DNA of 64,000 nt from assembly GCF_947503385.1 (NCBI RefSeq), contig NZ_CANNDO010000008.1:84336-148335 (forward strand), read 5' to 3'. Position 1 is the first letter of the stretch. The number at the start of each line of letters is the position of its first letter. Below are positions 16,296-24,981 of the stretch, one piece after another. The notes beneath the pieces are model-generated. The model was given only the letters and a program-made list of their open reading frames with translations. It was not told the DNA's origin and did not search any database. The position numbers and the translations under genes were made by a program. Origin of the DNA: an uncultured Tateyamaria sp. Lineage in GTDB: Bacteria > Pseudomonadota > Alphaproteobacteria > Rhodobacterales > Rhodobacteraceae.

Positions 16296-18242
16296 GTGGT
16301 CAAATCATTGATAACATGCGATTGTTTGGGAACCCAGACCATCGACGCCGAAGGGCTGTCCAACGCCACCGGACTGGACGTCCGCCCCCCCTGCTCTGCC
16401 CTCTGCACCACGCAGATCAACATCGCGCAGGCCGCCCTCGCCGACCCCGATGCCGTTTTTTGCTGCACCCAAGAAGCCCGCCTGTTCGAAGAGCTGGCAG
16501 AGGGTCTGGACCGCCCCGCACCCCCTACGCTGGACCTGCGCGACCGCGCCGGGTGGAGCGCGGATGACACCCTAAAACTGCCCAAAATGTCCGCACTCAT
16601 CGCAGACGCCATGCTGCCCGCCGATGCGGAAAAGACGCTGGATGTGGTCAGTGAGGGGCTGTGCCTGATCCTTGGGCCTGCCGCTGTGGCGCTCGACGCC
16701 GCCGAACAGCTCAAGGATCATTTGGGTGTCACCGTCCTGCTGTCCGACGCCGCCGACATCCCCGACACCCGCGCCTATGACGTGGTGGTTGGGCGCTTGC
16801 GCCGCGCCGCCGGTGCGTTTGGCCAGTTCGACGTGGTGATCGACGCCCTGCAACAGATTGAACCGGGCGGGCGCGGCGCGTTTACGCTCACCGATCCGCG
16901 CGACGGGGCACTGTCGCAATGCGACATCATCCTTGATCTGCGGGGCGACACGGCGCTGTTTCCCGCGCCGGAAAAACGCGACGGCTATCTGCGGGCCGAC
17001 CCCGGCCATGCGCCCGGTGTCGCGGCTGCGATCATGGCCGCGTCGCACCTGACCGGCACGTTCGAAAAGACGCTCTATGTCAAAACCGCGCCCCTGCTCT
17101 GCGCCCATTCGCGCGCCGAACAGACCGGCTGCACCAACTGCCTCGACCTGTGTCCGACGGGGGCGATTACTTCTGCGGGCGAACATGTGAGCACCGACCC
17201 GATGATCTGCGCGGGTTGCGGGGCGTGCTCTGCCGCCTGCCCATCGGGTGCTATCACCTATGATGCACCCGCGGTGGACCTGACCATGCGGCGCGTCCAG
17301 ACGATGGCCAAAGCGTTCCTCGACGCGGGCGGCACCGCGCCCCGCCTGCTGGTCCACAACGCCCACGGAGCCGAGATGGTGCGCCTGAGCGCGCGCCACG
17401 GGCGCGGGTTGCCCGCTGACGTGATCCCGCTTGAGATGTCGGCCATCGGCGCCTTTGGCCATGCCGAGGCGGTCGCCGCCCTTGCCGCCGGGTTTGCACA
17501 TGTCACCCTTTTGCCCGGCCCGACATCGGATATCCCCGCGTTAGAGACGCAGATTGCCCTCGCCAATGCCATCGCAGGGGCGGGCAAGGTTGCGCTGCTC
17601 GACACACCCGACCCCGACGCGATGAGCGATGCGCTCTTTGCGGGCGAGGCCCCTGCCCCCGTTGCCCAGCCCGTTCGCCCCATGGGCACCCGCCGCCAGA
17701 TCGCCCGCCAAGCCGCCAAAGCACTGCATCCAGACACCGACAGGATCGCGCTGCCGGACGGTGCGCCATACGGTGCGGTGGTCGTCGACACGGACGCCTG
17801 CACGCTTTGCCTGAGCTGCGTGTCGCTTTGCCCCTCCGGTGCGCTTGGCGACAACTCCGACAAACCGCAACTGCGGTTTCAGGAGGACGCCTGCCTGCAA
17901 TGCGGTCTGTGCGCCAATATCTGCCCCGAGGATGCCATCACCTACGCGCCCCGCCTTGACCTGACCGACGCGGCGCTGACCCAGACCATCCTCAACGAGG
18001 AAGAGCCGTTTCCCTGCATCGAATGCGGGTCACTCTTTGGCTCCAAATCCGCCATCGACCGGATCACCGACAAGCTCAAGGACCACGCCATGTTTGCCGG
18101 TGACAAACTGCGCATGATCCAGATGTGCGACAACTGCCGGGTAACGGCGCAGTTCCACGCGGACGACAACCCGTTTCAGGGCGGCGAGCGCCCGCGCGTG
18201 CGCACCACCGACGACTACCTGTCAAAGCGGCGCGATCACTGA
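16296..18242 (+). CDS. Multi-cluster ferredoxin-type electron transfer protein
   Basis: A 648-residue soluble iron-sulfur protein. Two pairs of [4Fe-4S] motifs are visible: CTNCLDLCPTGAI (about residue 279) with CAGCGACSAACPSGAI, and CTLCLSCVSLCPSGAL (about 501) with CLQCGLCANICPEDAI. Additional cysteines occur near the N terminus (CDCLG, PPCSALC) and C terminus (CIECG, CDNCR). The start is GTG 16296, 7 nt after GGGGGAG. It faces the formate dehydrogenase operon and is likely a cytoplasmic electron carrier or maturation protein for it. The exact role is unknown. Confidence 0.85.
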   Translation: MVKSLITCDCLGTQTIDAEGLSNATGLDVRPPCSALCTTQINIAQAALADPDAVFCCTQEARLFEELAEGLDRPAPPTLDLRDRAGWSADDTLKLPKMSALIADAMLPADAEKTLDVVSEGLCLILGPAAVALDAAEQLKDHLGVTVLLSDAADIPDTRAYDVVVGRLRRAAGAFGQFDVVIDALQQIEPGGRGAFTLTDPRDGALSQCDIILDLRGDTALFPAPEKRDGYLRADPGHAPGVAAAIMAASHLTGTFEKTLYVKTAPLLCAHSRAEQTGCTNCLDLCPTGAITSAGEHVSTDPMICAGCGACSAACPSGAITYDAPAVDLTMRRVQTMAKAFLDAGGTAPRLLVHNAHGAEMVRLSARHGRGLPADVIPLEMSAIGAFGHAEAVAALAAGFAHVTLLPGPTSDIPALETQIALANAIAGAGKVALLDTPDPDAMSDALFAGEAPAPVAQPVRPMGTRRQIARQAAKALHPDTDRIALPDGAPYGAVVVDTDACTLCLSCVSLCPSGALGDNSDKPQLRFQEDACLQCGLCANICPEDAITYAPRLDLTDAALTQTILNEEEPFPCIECGSLFGSKSAIDRITDKLKDHAMFAGDKLRMIQMCDNCRVTAQFHADDNPFQGGERPRVRTTDDYLSKRRDH

Positions 18243-18967
18243 TGCTCCAGCGGTTTGCCCAGATCGGCCGGGGCCAGCGCGGCCACGTAGGCCAGAATCG
18301 CCTCAAGATCGTCGAGCGTCAGTTCGATCGGGGCGATGGGCGACGGGCGGTCGATGGGAAACGGGTCCGTGACCCCTTCGAGCTGGGTAAAGGCCGCGTG
18401 CGGTTTCAGGAAATAGAACCCGGCAAAGCGCGATTCCCAATCCTCGAACCCGCGCATCACGAAAAAGCTGGGGGTGGAGCCGATGCCAAAACCGCCCCTG
18501 CCCCGCTCGGTCACGTGGCAGCGCCCGCATTTGGCCCAGGACGCCTCTTGTCCCGCCACCGCATCGCCGGTCATCTCGACCTTGGCCACGACAACCTTTT
18601 GCACCTTGGGTTCGGTAAACAGCGCGTCGCCGTCCGGCGCAAAGCTCTGGATGGTGCGGCTGCCCACCTGCGAGGTCAGCCACTCGGCAAAGCGTTGCGC
18701 CCCCTTGGTGTCACTGCGCAGGTCCAGATGCCACGTCTCGCCCAGCCCCGAAAACAGCGCGCGCCCCTCAGGCCCCAGCACCAGCTCGGCCTGTGCCGGG
18801 TCGTCGACAATTTCGACCCTAACTTGGGTTTTCAGCGAGAAACGCGGCGCGATATGCTTGATCAGACCGCTTTCGACAAGGGCGGGCGCGGCATAGAATG
18901 CCACCCGCTTGTCATCGGCCATTGCCAAACCGGGCAACAGGGCCAAGATCAACACCAACACGCGCAT
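18236..18967 (-). CDS. Exported monoheme cytochrome c-like protein
   Basis: A 243-residue protein with a signal peptide (MRVLVLILALLPGLAMA) and one heme c site, CGRCH (about residue 147). The N-terminal half (DKRVAFYAAPALVESGLIKHI) resembles a small periplasmic-binding-protein fold and is not a standard cytochrome domain. The C-terminal part ends like class I cytochromes (LTLDDLEAILAYVAAL). It is convergent with the ferredoxin gene (7-bp overlap). Probably a periplasmic electron acceptor connected with formate dehydrogenase. Confidence 0.8.
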   Translation of the reverse strand: MRVLVLILALLPGLAMADDKRVAFYAAPALVESGLIKHIAPRFSLKTQVRVEIVDDPAQAELVLGPEGRALFSGLGETWHLDLRSDTKGAQRFAEWLTSQVGSRTIQSFAPDGDALFTEPKVQKVVVAKVEMTGDAVAGQEASWAKCGRCHVTERGRGGFGIGSTPSFFVMRGFEDWESRFAGFYFLKPHAAFTQLEGVTDPFPIDRPSPIAPIELTLDDLEAILAYVAALAPADLGKPLEHQ

Positions 18968-19025
18968 GACCGCAGCCTACGGCCCGTCCATGCGCCCCGT
19001 CAACGATAGGGAGGGCACAGGCCCA

Positions 19026-19217
19026 ATGAGCGACGATTTCAACATGTCCATGCGCAAGTTCCTGAAACAGGTCGGCGTCACCTCGCAACAGGCCATCGAA
19101 GAGGCTGTGCGCAACGCCGGACCCGGCGGCAAGACCTATGCGGTCAAGGCCGTCGTGACCATCGAAGAGCTCGACATGACCCACGAGGTCACGGGCACCA
19201 TCACCGGTCAGGACTAG
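19026..19217 (+). CDS. DUF6494 family small protein
   Basis: A 63-residue protein (MSDDFNMSMRKFLKQVGVTS...) resembling the DUF6494 family common next to formate dehydrogenase accessory genes in Rhodobacteraceae. ATG 19026 has GGGAGGG 12-18 nt upstream. It lies 3 bp before the Mrp gene and heads the plus-strand accessory run. No catalytic motif is visible. Confidence 0.78.
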   Translation: MSDDFNMSMRKFLKQVGVTSQQAIEEAVRNAGPGGKTYAVKAVVTIEELDMTHEVTGTITGQD

Positions 19218-19220
19218 GGC

Positions 19221-20276
19221 GTGAGCAGAGAACAGGTACTTGAGGTCCTCAAGGGGATCGACGCGCCCGGCGGCGACATCGTGTCGACGGGCGTCATGCG
19301 GGCGCTGAATGTGGACGGCGGCAGCGTCCGCTTTGTGATGGAGATCAACCCGGCGCAGGCGTCAGCCTACGAAGGGGTCAAGGCGCAAGCCGAAACGGCA
19401 TTGACCGCGCTGGACGGGATCGAGAACGTGGCGATTGTGCTGACCGGTCACACGGAAAAGGCACCCCCGCCCGACCTGAAACCGCAACGTCCCGCAGATC
19501 CGAAAGGGCCACAGAAGGTCCCCGGCATCGACCGCATTCTGGCGATTGCCTCCGGCAAAGGCGGCGTGGGCAAATCCACCGTGTCCGCAAATCTCGCCTG
19601 CGCGCTTGCGCAACAGGGGCGGCGCGTGGGGCTGCTTGATGCGGATGTCTATGGACCGTCGCAGCCGCGGATGCTGGGCGTGTCCGGGCGGCCCGCCTCA
19701 CCCGATGGCAAAACCATCCTGCCCATGCGCAATCATGGCGTCACGATGATGTCCATCGGCCTGATGATGAACGACGATCAGGCCGTTGTGTGGCGCGGGC
19801 CGATGCTGATGGGCGCGCTGCAACAGATGATGACCCAAGTGCAGTGGGGCGCGCTGGATGTGTTGATCGTCGACCTGCCGCCGGGCACCGGTGACGTGCA
19901 GATGACGCTGGCGCAGAAATTCGTGGTGGACGGGGCCATTGTCGTCTCTACACCGCAGGATGTGGCCCTGTTGGACGCGCGTAAGGGTGTGGACATGTTC
20001 CAGCAATTGCACGTGCCCATCGTCGGCATGATCGAAAACATGAGCACGCATATCTGCTCCAATTGCGGGCACGAAGAGCACGTGTTTGGCCATGGCGGCG
20101 TCAAGGCCGAGGCCGAGAAACTGGGTGTACCCCTGCTGGCCGAAGTGCCGCTGGACCTGCAAATCCGGCTCGCCGCGGACGGCGGTGCCCCCATTGCCGT
20201 CAGCCAACCCGACAGCCCGCAGGCCAAAGCGTTCCAAGACGTGGCCGCCGGTCTGGTCGCACAGGGCGCGGCATGA
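19221..20276 (+). CDS. Mrp/NBP35-family iron-sulfur cluster carrier ATPase
   Basis: A 351-residue P-loop ATPase (ApbC/Mrp family) that binds and transfers [4Fe-4S] clusters. An N-terminal MIP18-like domain (residues 1-75) precedes the deviant Walker A SGKGGVGKST (about residue 113). The cluster ligands CSNC are in MSTHICSNCGHEEHVFG. Start codon is GTG at 19221. It lies between DUF6494 and a DUF4444 protein. Such a carrier could load the many clusters of the formate dehydrogenase proteins nearby; a second, chromosomal Mrp is likely. Confidence 0.93.
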   Translation: MSREQVLEVLKGIDAPGGDIVSTGVMRALNVDGGSVRFVMEINPAQASAYEGVKAQAETALTALDGIENVAIVLTGHTEKAPPPDLKPQRPADPKGPQKVPGIDRILAIASGKGGVGKSTVSANLACALAQQGRRVGLLDADVYGPSQPRMLGVSGRPASPDGKTILPMRNHGVTMMSIGLMMNDDQAVVWRGPMLMGALQQMMTQVQWGALDVLIVDLPPGTGDVQMTLAQKFVVDGAIVVSTPQDVALLDARKGVDMFQQLHVPIVGMIENMSTHICSNCGHEEHVFGHGGVKAEAEKLGVPLLAEVPLDLQIRLAADGGAPIAVSQPDSPQAKAFQDVAAGLVAQGAA

Positions 20277-20983
20277 GCGACACGGCAGAGGTCACATTCC
20301 CACCCCTGATGTGGGGTGAGGCGGCACCGGACAACGCCTTGGATCACGCCGTGATGCGCGCGACGCTGGGTTGTGACGCCGGGTTGATCTCTTACAAATT
20401 GGGTGCAGCAGAGATGGAGGCCGCGCTGGTCTTTGCCCCCGAAGTGCCCTTGCGGGACGCCATGGCGATGCTGCCGCTCTGCGGTGTGGGGTTTCAGAAC
20501 GCGCTCGGCGCATTGGCCCCGCCCGAAGTGGCCGTGCATCTCGATTGGTGGGGCGGCATCCGGGTGAATGGCGCGCGCTGTGGCGGGTTCCGGGTGGTGG
20601 CGTCGGACACGGACCCCGAGGCTGTGCCCGATTGGCTGGTTGTGGGTTTCACCCTGCCCCTGATGCCCCCGTCCGAGGATATGGGCCTGACCCCGGACCG
20701 AACCGCGCTTTTTGCCGAAGGCTGTGCCGATGTTGCACCGCCGACCCTGCTCGAAGCATGGGCGCGGCATACGCTCAACTGGCTGAACCGCTGGGAAGAC
20801 GACGGCAACGCGCCGCTGCATTCCGAATGGCGCGGCTTGGCCCATGGGATTGGGGAACGTGCGACGCATCAGTCTCTAACCGGGACATTTTTGGGCATAG
20901 ATGAGGGGTTTGGTATGCTGCTGCGCGATGAGGACACGACACATCTGATCCCGCTGACATCCCTGCTGGAGGCACAGACATGA
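20273..20983 (+). CDS. Biotin/lipoate ligase-like protein with DUF4444 tail
   Basis: A 236-residue protein. The fold resembles the BPL_LplA_LipB family: FPPLMWGEAAPDNALDHAVMRATLG at the start, and a central LDWWGGIRVNGARCGGFRV stretch in the place of the ligase KVxG loop. The C-terminal part (about 175-236) matches DUF4444 (SLTGTFLGIDEGFGMLLRDEDTTHLIPL). It overlaps the flanking genes by 4 bp on each side. The substrate is unknown; its constant place with formate dehydrogenase accessory genes suggests a maturation role. Confidence 0.75.
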   Translation: MSDTAEVTFPPLMWGEAAPDNALDHAVMRATLGCDAGLISYKLGAAEMEAALVFAPEVPLRDAMAMLPLCGVGFQNALGALAPPEVAVHLDWWGGIRVNGARCGGFRVVASDTDPEAVPDWLVVGFTLPLMPPSEDMGLTPDRTALFAEGCADVAPPTLLEAWARHTLNWLNRWEDDGNAPLHSEWRGLAHGIGERATHQSLTGTFLGIDEGFGMLLRDEDTTHLIPLTSLLEAQT

Positions 20984-21471
20984 AGCTCGCCCGCGCAATC
21001 CATTTTGACGAAAGCGACATGAACGTCTTTGCCTCACCCGCCCGCACGGGCGAATGGTGCATCTCGGGCGGGTTCGAATTTTCGAACTGGGGCGAAGGCG
21101 ATCTGACCGGCAAAGCGCGTCAGGCCTTTGCCAATGGATGGTTTGGGCTGGAGACCGGTGGCCGCGTGACCTTTGTCGCCGTGACGCAACTGGAAGCGGC
21201 CGAACTGGAGACACTGACCGCCCTATTGGCGCAGCATTTCGTGACCTACTACGGCGCGCCCTCTGTCGAGGCTGCGCGGCCTGTGGCAGCCGAAGAACTC
21301 GCGCAGATGATCGAGATGTGCGAAGACCACGACCCCAACACCTTGCTGACGGTTGCGCGTGAGTTAACGGAGGCAGGGGTGCGGGAGGCGTATCGGTCGA
21401 TCCAGCCGCAGGATGCGGGGTTGGATCAGTTTGCAGTCCACGGCGATATGGACCACGGCCACGATCATTGA
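20980..21471 (+). CDS. DUF6505 family protein with His-rich tail
   Basis: A 163-residue soluble protein starting MKLARAIHFDESDMNVFASPA and fitting the DUF6505 family. The end MDHGHDH could bind a metal. It overlaps the DUF4444 gene by 4 bp and closes the accessory operon, just before the convergent tungstate transporter. Function unknown. Confidence 0.75.
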   Translation: MKLARAIHFDESDMNVFASPARTGEWCISGGFEFSNWGEGDLTGKARQAFANGWFGLETGGRVTFVAVTQLEAAELETLTALLAQHFVTYYGAPSVEAARPVAAEELAQMIEMCEDHDPNTLLTVARELTEAGVREAYRSIQPQDAGLDQFAVHGDMDHGHDH

Positions 21472-21500
21472 TGTCGCATTGGCTGCGCCAATCCGACGTC

Positions 21501-21554
21501 TGCGAGGGGCGCTGCCCCTCGCGCTCCCCGGAGTATTTTCAAAGAGAAGAAGCC
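21501..21554. terminator. Rhodobacteraceae intergenic stem-loop / bidirectional terminator
   Basis: A perfect 9-bp stem with 3-nt loop (GCGAGGGGC-GCT-GCCCCTCGC, 21502-21522) followed by GCTCCCCGGAGTATTTTC and AAAGAGAAGAAG. This composite is a repeat I recognise from many Roseobacter-group intergenic regions. It lies between two convergent operons (DUF6505 and tupA), so it probably ends transcription of the accessory operon. Confidence 0.75.
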
Positions 21555-21573
21555 AAAAAGGGCTGATTAGAGC

Positions 21574-22377
21574 CTATCTTGCATTGAAGACGAACAGCGT
21601 TTCGCTATCAATCGTGTAGCTGTCGATCAGAGATTTCGCGCGCTCGGATGTGAGCCAGGTTTCGAGTTTGGCGGTCAGGTCCGATTTGACATGCGAGTGC
21701 AGCGCCGGGTTCACAGGCAGGTAGGCGTATTGGTTGAACAGCACGGGATCGCCAGCAAACAGCAGGGCCAGATCGCCCTTGTTGCCGAAGTTCAGCCAGC
21801 TGGCGCGGTCCGACAGGACATAGGCGTTGAGACCGGACGCCGTGTTGAGCGCCGCGCCCATGCCCGCACCCACCGCGCGATACCAGTCGCCCGACGGATC
21901 AATACCATCACCGGCGGCCTCCCATAGCTCCAGTTCCTTTTTGTGCGTACCGCTGTTGTCACCGCGGCTGACGAACAGCGCTTGCTGTCGTTTGATCCGC
22001 TGAAAGGCGTCAAGGACAGTCTCGGCACCCGACACCTGCGCGGGATCCGCAGACGGGCCAATCACGACAAAATCATTATACATAATCTCGCGCCGGTGGG
22101 TGCCGTAGCCATCTGCCACAAACGCCTCCTCCGCCGCGCGGGAATGGACGAGGATCGCGTCGACATCCCCCGCCTGCCCCAATTTGAGCGCCTGACCCGT
22201 GCCGACGACCAGCAATTGCACCTCCAGATCCAGATCATGTGCGATTTCCGGCAGCAGCACATCCGCAAGGCCCGAATTGTGGAAGGATGTGGTGACAGCC
22301 ATGCGCATCTGATCGGCAGCCTGCGCCAGTCCGGCTGTCATCAGGGTCACAAAGGCCAGTATCAGTGTCTGTTTCAT
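21574..22377 (-). CDS. tupA: TupA, tungstate-binding periplasmic protein
   Basis: A 267-residue solute-binding protein with signal peptide (to about residue 20, ending AQA). The ligand-site stretch VTTSFHNSGL near the N terminus and the later SRGDNSGTHKKE and GMGAALN motifs match the tungstate-specific TupA family rather than ModA. It imports tungstate for the pterin cofactor, which fits the formate dehydrogenase next door. It overlaps tupC by 4 bp. Confidence 0.9.
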   Translation of the reverse strand: MKQTLILAFVTLMTAGLAQAADQMRMAVTTSFHNSGLADVLLPEIAHDLDLEVQLLVVGTGQALKLGQAGDVDAILVHSRAAEEAFVADGYGTHRREIMYNDFVVIGPSADPAQVSGAETVLDAFQRIKRQQALFVSRGDNSGTHKKELELWEAAGDGIDPSGDWYRAVGAGMGAALNTASGLNAYVLSDRASWLNFGNKGDLALLFAGDPVLFNQYAYLPVNPALHSHVKSDLTAKLETWLTSERAKSLIDSYTIDSETLFVFNAR

Positions 22378-23090
22378 TCCACGATATCTCCGTTCAGAAA
22401 GGCGCGGGCCTGCGGTGTTTTGGGCCCGTCGAAAAACGCGGCGGCGGGCCCGGTTTCCTGCACCGTGCCACCCAGAATGAAAACAACCTCATCCGCGATA
22501 CGCCGCGCTTGACCCATGTCATGGGTCGACAGGATCAGGCGCGTGCCGTCCGCCTTGGCCCGGAGCAGGATCGCTTCGATTTCGCGCATGGCACGCCCGT
22601 CAAGCGACGCAGTGGGTTCGTCTAGAAACACCAGCGCAGGTTCGGTGATCAGGGCGCGTGCGATGGCCAGTTTCTGTTGCTCACCGCCCGACAGGACCAT
22701 GGCACGGCGGGTCAGGTGCGGGCCCAGCCCCACCCGTTCCGCCCAGTCGCGCGCGGCCACCTGCGCCACCTTGCGCGAGGTGCCGCGCAGGCGCAGCGGG
22801 TAGGTCAGGTTTTCCTCGACCGTGCGGCGCAGGACCACGGGCCGCTGAAAGACAAAGGCCTGATGATGGCGCGCCACATCCGTGTCGCAGGCCCATGTCA
22901 CGGACCCGCCTGTCAGCCGAGCGGTGCCGTGCATCAGCCGCAAGAGCGTTGTCTTGCCAGACCCGTTGGGGCCCATCACAACGCACAGCCCCTGCCCGTC
23001 CAGCGACAGATCAACGGGGCCAACCAGACGTTTGCCACGGCGCGATGTCTCAGCGCCTTTGAGGGTCAGCGGGAACAATTCGGTCACCAT
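22374..23090 (-). CDS. tupC: TupC, tungstate transporter ATPase
   Basis: A 238-residue ABC ATPase: Walker A GPNGSGKTT (about residues 39-47), signature LSGGEQQK, Walker B ALVFLDEPTA and H-loop LSTHD. No C-terminal TOBE domain is present, unlike ModC, as is usual for TupC. Overlaps both tupA and tupB slightly. Confidence 0.9.
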   Translation of the reverse strand: MVTELFPLTLKGAETSRRGKRLVGPVDLSLDGQGLCVVMGPNGSGKTTLLRLMHGTARLTGGSVTWACDTDVARHHQAFVFQRPVVLRRTVEENLTYPLRLRGTSRKVAQVAARDWAERVGLGPHLTRRAMVLSGGEQQKLAIARALITEPALVFLDEPTASLDGRAMREIEAILLRAKADGTRLILSTHDMGQARRIADEVVFILGGTVQETGPAAAFFDGPKTPQARAFLNGDIVE

Positions 23091-23803
23091 CGGCTGTCCC
23101 GCTCGGTCTGGCCGATCCAGTGGATCATCAGGTTCACCCCAAGGGCCAGCGCAATCAGGATAAATCCAAGCGCCAGCGCCAGCGCGAACTGCCCCTTGCC
23201 GGTCTCCAGTGCGATGGCCGTGGTCAGCACGCGGGTCGCGTTGTCGATATTGCCGCCGACGATCATGATGGCACCAACCTCACCGATGCCACGGCCAAAG
23301 CCCGCCAGCGCGGCTGTCAGCAACGCCCGCCGCGCGTCCCACAGCAGGGTGCGCATCTTTTGCATCTGCGTGACGTTCATCGAAATCAGCAGGTCGTGGT
23401 ATTCCGCCCACAACTCGCGCAGGGACTGATGCGCAATGGAGGCGATGAGGGGCACAATTATGATGACCTGCGCGATGATCATGGCCGTGGGCGTGAACAG
23501 CAGGCCAAGCGCGCCCAGAGGGCCGGACCGCGACAGAAAGATGTAGACGATCAGGCCCACGACCACTGGCGGCAGGCCCATTAGCGCGTTCAGCATTGCA
23601 ATTGTGGCGCGTCGCCAGCGGAACCGGCGCACAGCCAGCATCGCGGCGAGGGGCAGGGCGATCAGGCAGGCAATGACCAATGCGGAGAGGGTCACGCGGA
23701 GCGAGCGCAGCGCAATCTCCGCCAGCGCGGCGTCAAACGTGACGACCAGCCAAAAGGCGTGGCGCAGACCCTCCCACAGATCGACGATGGCCGATCCTCC
23801 CAT
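23084..23803 (-). CDS. tupB: TupB, tungstate transporter permease
   Basis: A 239-residue permease with about five transmembrane helices and the EAA-like loop LRTLLWDARRALLTAALAGFGRGIGEVGAIMI. The family order B-C-A matches tungstate importers. It is the first gene of the operon. The region upstream (23804-23930) is noncoding and should contain its promoter. Confidence 0.9.
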   Translation of the reverse strand: MGGSAIVDLWEGLRHAFWLVVTFDAALAEIALRSLRVTLSALVIACLIALPLAAMLAVRRFRWRRATIAMLNALMGLPPVVVGLIVYIFLSRSGPLGALGLLFTPTAMIIAQVIIIVPLIASIAHQSLRELWAEYHDLLISMNVTQMQKMRTLLWDARRALLTAALAGFGRGIGEVGAIMIVGGNIDNATRVLTTAIALETGKGQFALALALGFILIALALGVNLMIHWIGQTERDSRW

Positions 23804-23930
23804 TGCTTGTTTTGCCTGAAATTGGACGGTTTTGCGGGGGGATACCAGCCCTGTTCTGTGGCGGTGTCAGTCTGTCTTGGTCCGTATGCGTTGTGGGGTG
23901 GACCGGGGTCAGATTGTCCGCCCAGCCTTG

Positions 23931-23983
23931 AATTGCCCACGGGCAATTTCCGCATCAGCCACAGGAATTGCCCATGGGCAATT
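23931..23983. repeat. Two palindromes downstream of parB, candidate parS centromere
   Basis: Two near-identical palindromes: AATTGCCCACGGGCAATT (23931-23948) and AATTGCCCATGGGCAATT (23966-23983, perfect over 18 bp). They are 35 bp apart start to start and lie 8 bp beyond the parB stop codon. Position directly after parB and the paired palindromic design fit a ParB-binding centromere. Confidence 0.7.
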
Positions 23984-23991
23984 TCTTGGGT

Positions 23992-24981
23992 TCATCCGTC
24001 GAAGGTCGCCTTGAGGTAGGCGGCGAACGCCCCTTCGAGCTGGGTCCGGGACATGTCCTTGTCAAACTCCATGCGCATCTTGCGGCCCTTCTGGACCACT
24101 GCGACACCTTTGTCATGCGGGGTGCGGCGATAGATGCGCCCTTCGGTTTCGGCTTTGGGTTGCAGCGGTTTGCCCGCCCGTGACAACCGCCGCATGACGG
24201 TTGCGGCATCCACAAAGGACCCGCGCCCGCTGCGGGCCTGTGCCTGTGTGCGGCCTATGGCATTTGCTTCGTCCAATACAGCGCGCGCGGTCTCTGGCTG
24301 CGCCAAAAGCGGCTTTAGCTCGCGCGCGTTGCGTTCGCGAATCTCGCGGATGTTGGGAAAGGCATCAACGATGGCTTGGGGCAGCTTGGCCAGTTGCAAA
24401 TAGCGCGACAGCCATGGCTGGCTGACCTCGAGCCGTTCGGCCATCGCCTTTTGCTTGCCGCCATAGTAGCGCGCAACCGCATCAGCATAGTCCAGCGCCC
24501 GTTCATAATCCGAGATATCTTCGCGGTCGCGGTTTTCGATATCGGCGAGGCGGAACGCCTCTTCGTCGCTCAGTTGGCGGGCCTCAATCAGATATTTGAA
24601 CTGCGTGTAATTGTTGGCGCGCAGCCATGACACGGCGAAATGGCGGCGCGCACCGCAGATCACTTCGAAGTCGTAATCGGGGTCGTCCACGGGGCGCACA
24701 ATGGCCGGGAATTCCTGTTGGCCTTGGCTGCGGATACCGTCGATCAGGTCGCGGCAATTGTCTTCGGTCAGCAGGGCGTAATCGCGGTTGTGCCGGTCCC
24801 ACATGCGGCAACGGGCGGGATCGACCCACCGCAGGGTCTTTTCCTCAACCTCTCCGGCCAGCCTGTCGCTGATTGCCGTCGACCGCTTCAGGAACCGCGC
24901 GCCGGCGCGGTCGCTGGCATCCGGCGCGCTGTCCAGATCGCTGAGCACATCGTCAAAGATCGCATCGTGTTTGCGGGTCAT
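23992..24981 (-). CDS. parB: ParB, plasmid partition protein
   Basis: A 329-residue centromere-binding protein. The ParB/Srx nuclease-like domain shows the box II-type stretch CGARRHFAVSWLRANN, followed by a helix-turn-helix (KAMAERLEVSQPWLSRYLQLAKLP). The C terminus carries a dimerisation region. I use ATG 24981 (MTRKHDAIFDD), which overlaps parA by 4 bp; the longer frame upstream has no family similarity. It binds a parS site, probably the palindromes just downstream. Confidence 0.92.
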   Translation of the reverse strand: MTRKHDAIFDDVLSDLDSAPDASDRAGARFLKRSTAISDRLAGEVEEKTLRWVDPARCRMWDRHNRDYALLTEDNCRDLIDGIRSQGQQEFPAIVRPVDDPDYDFEVICGARRHFAVSWLRANNYTQFKYLIEARQLSDEEAFRLADIENRDREDISDYERALDYADAVARYYGGKQKAMAERLEVSQPWLSRYLQLAKLPQAIVDAFPNIREIRERNARELKPLLAQPETARAVLDEANAIGRTQAQARSGRGSFVDAATVMRRLSRAGKPLQPKAETEGRIYRRTPHDKGVAVVQKGRKMRMEFDKDMSRTQLEGAFAAYLKATFDG

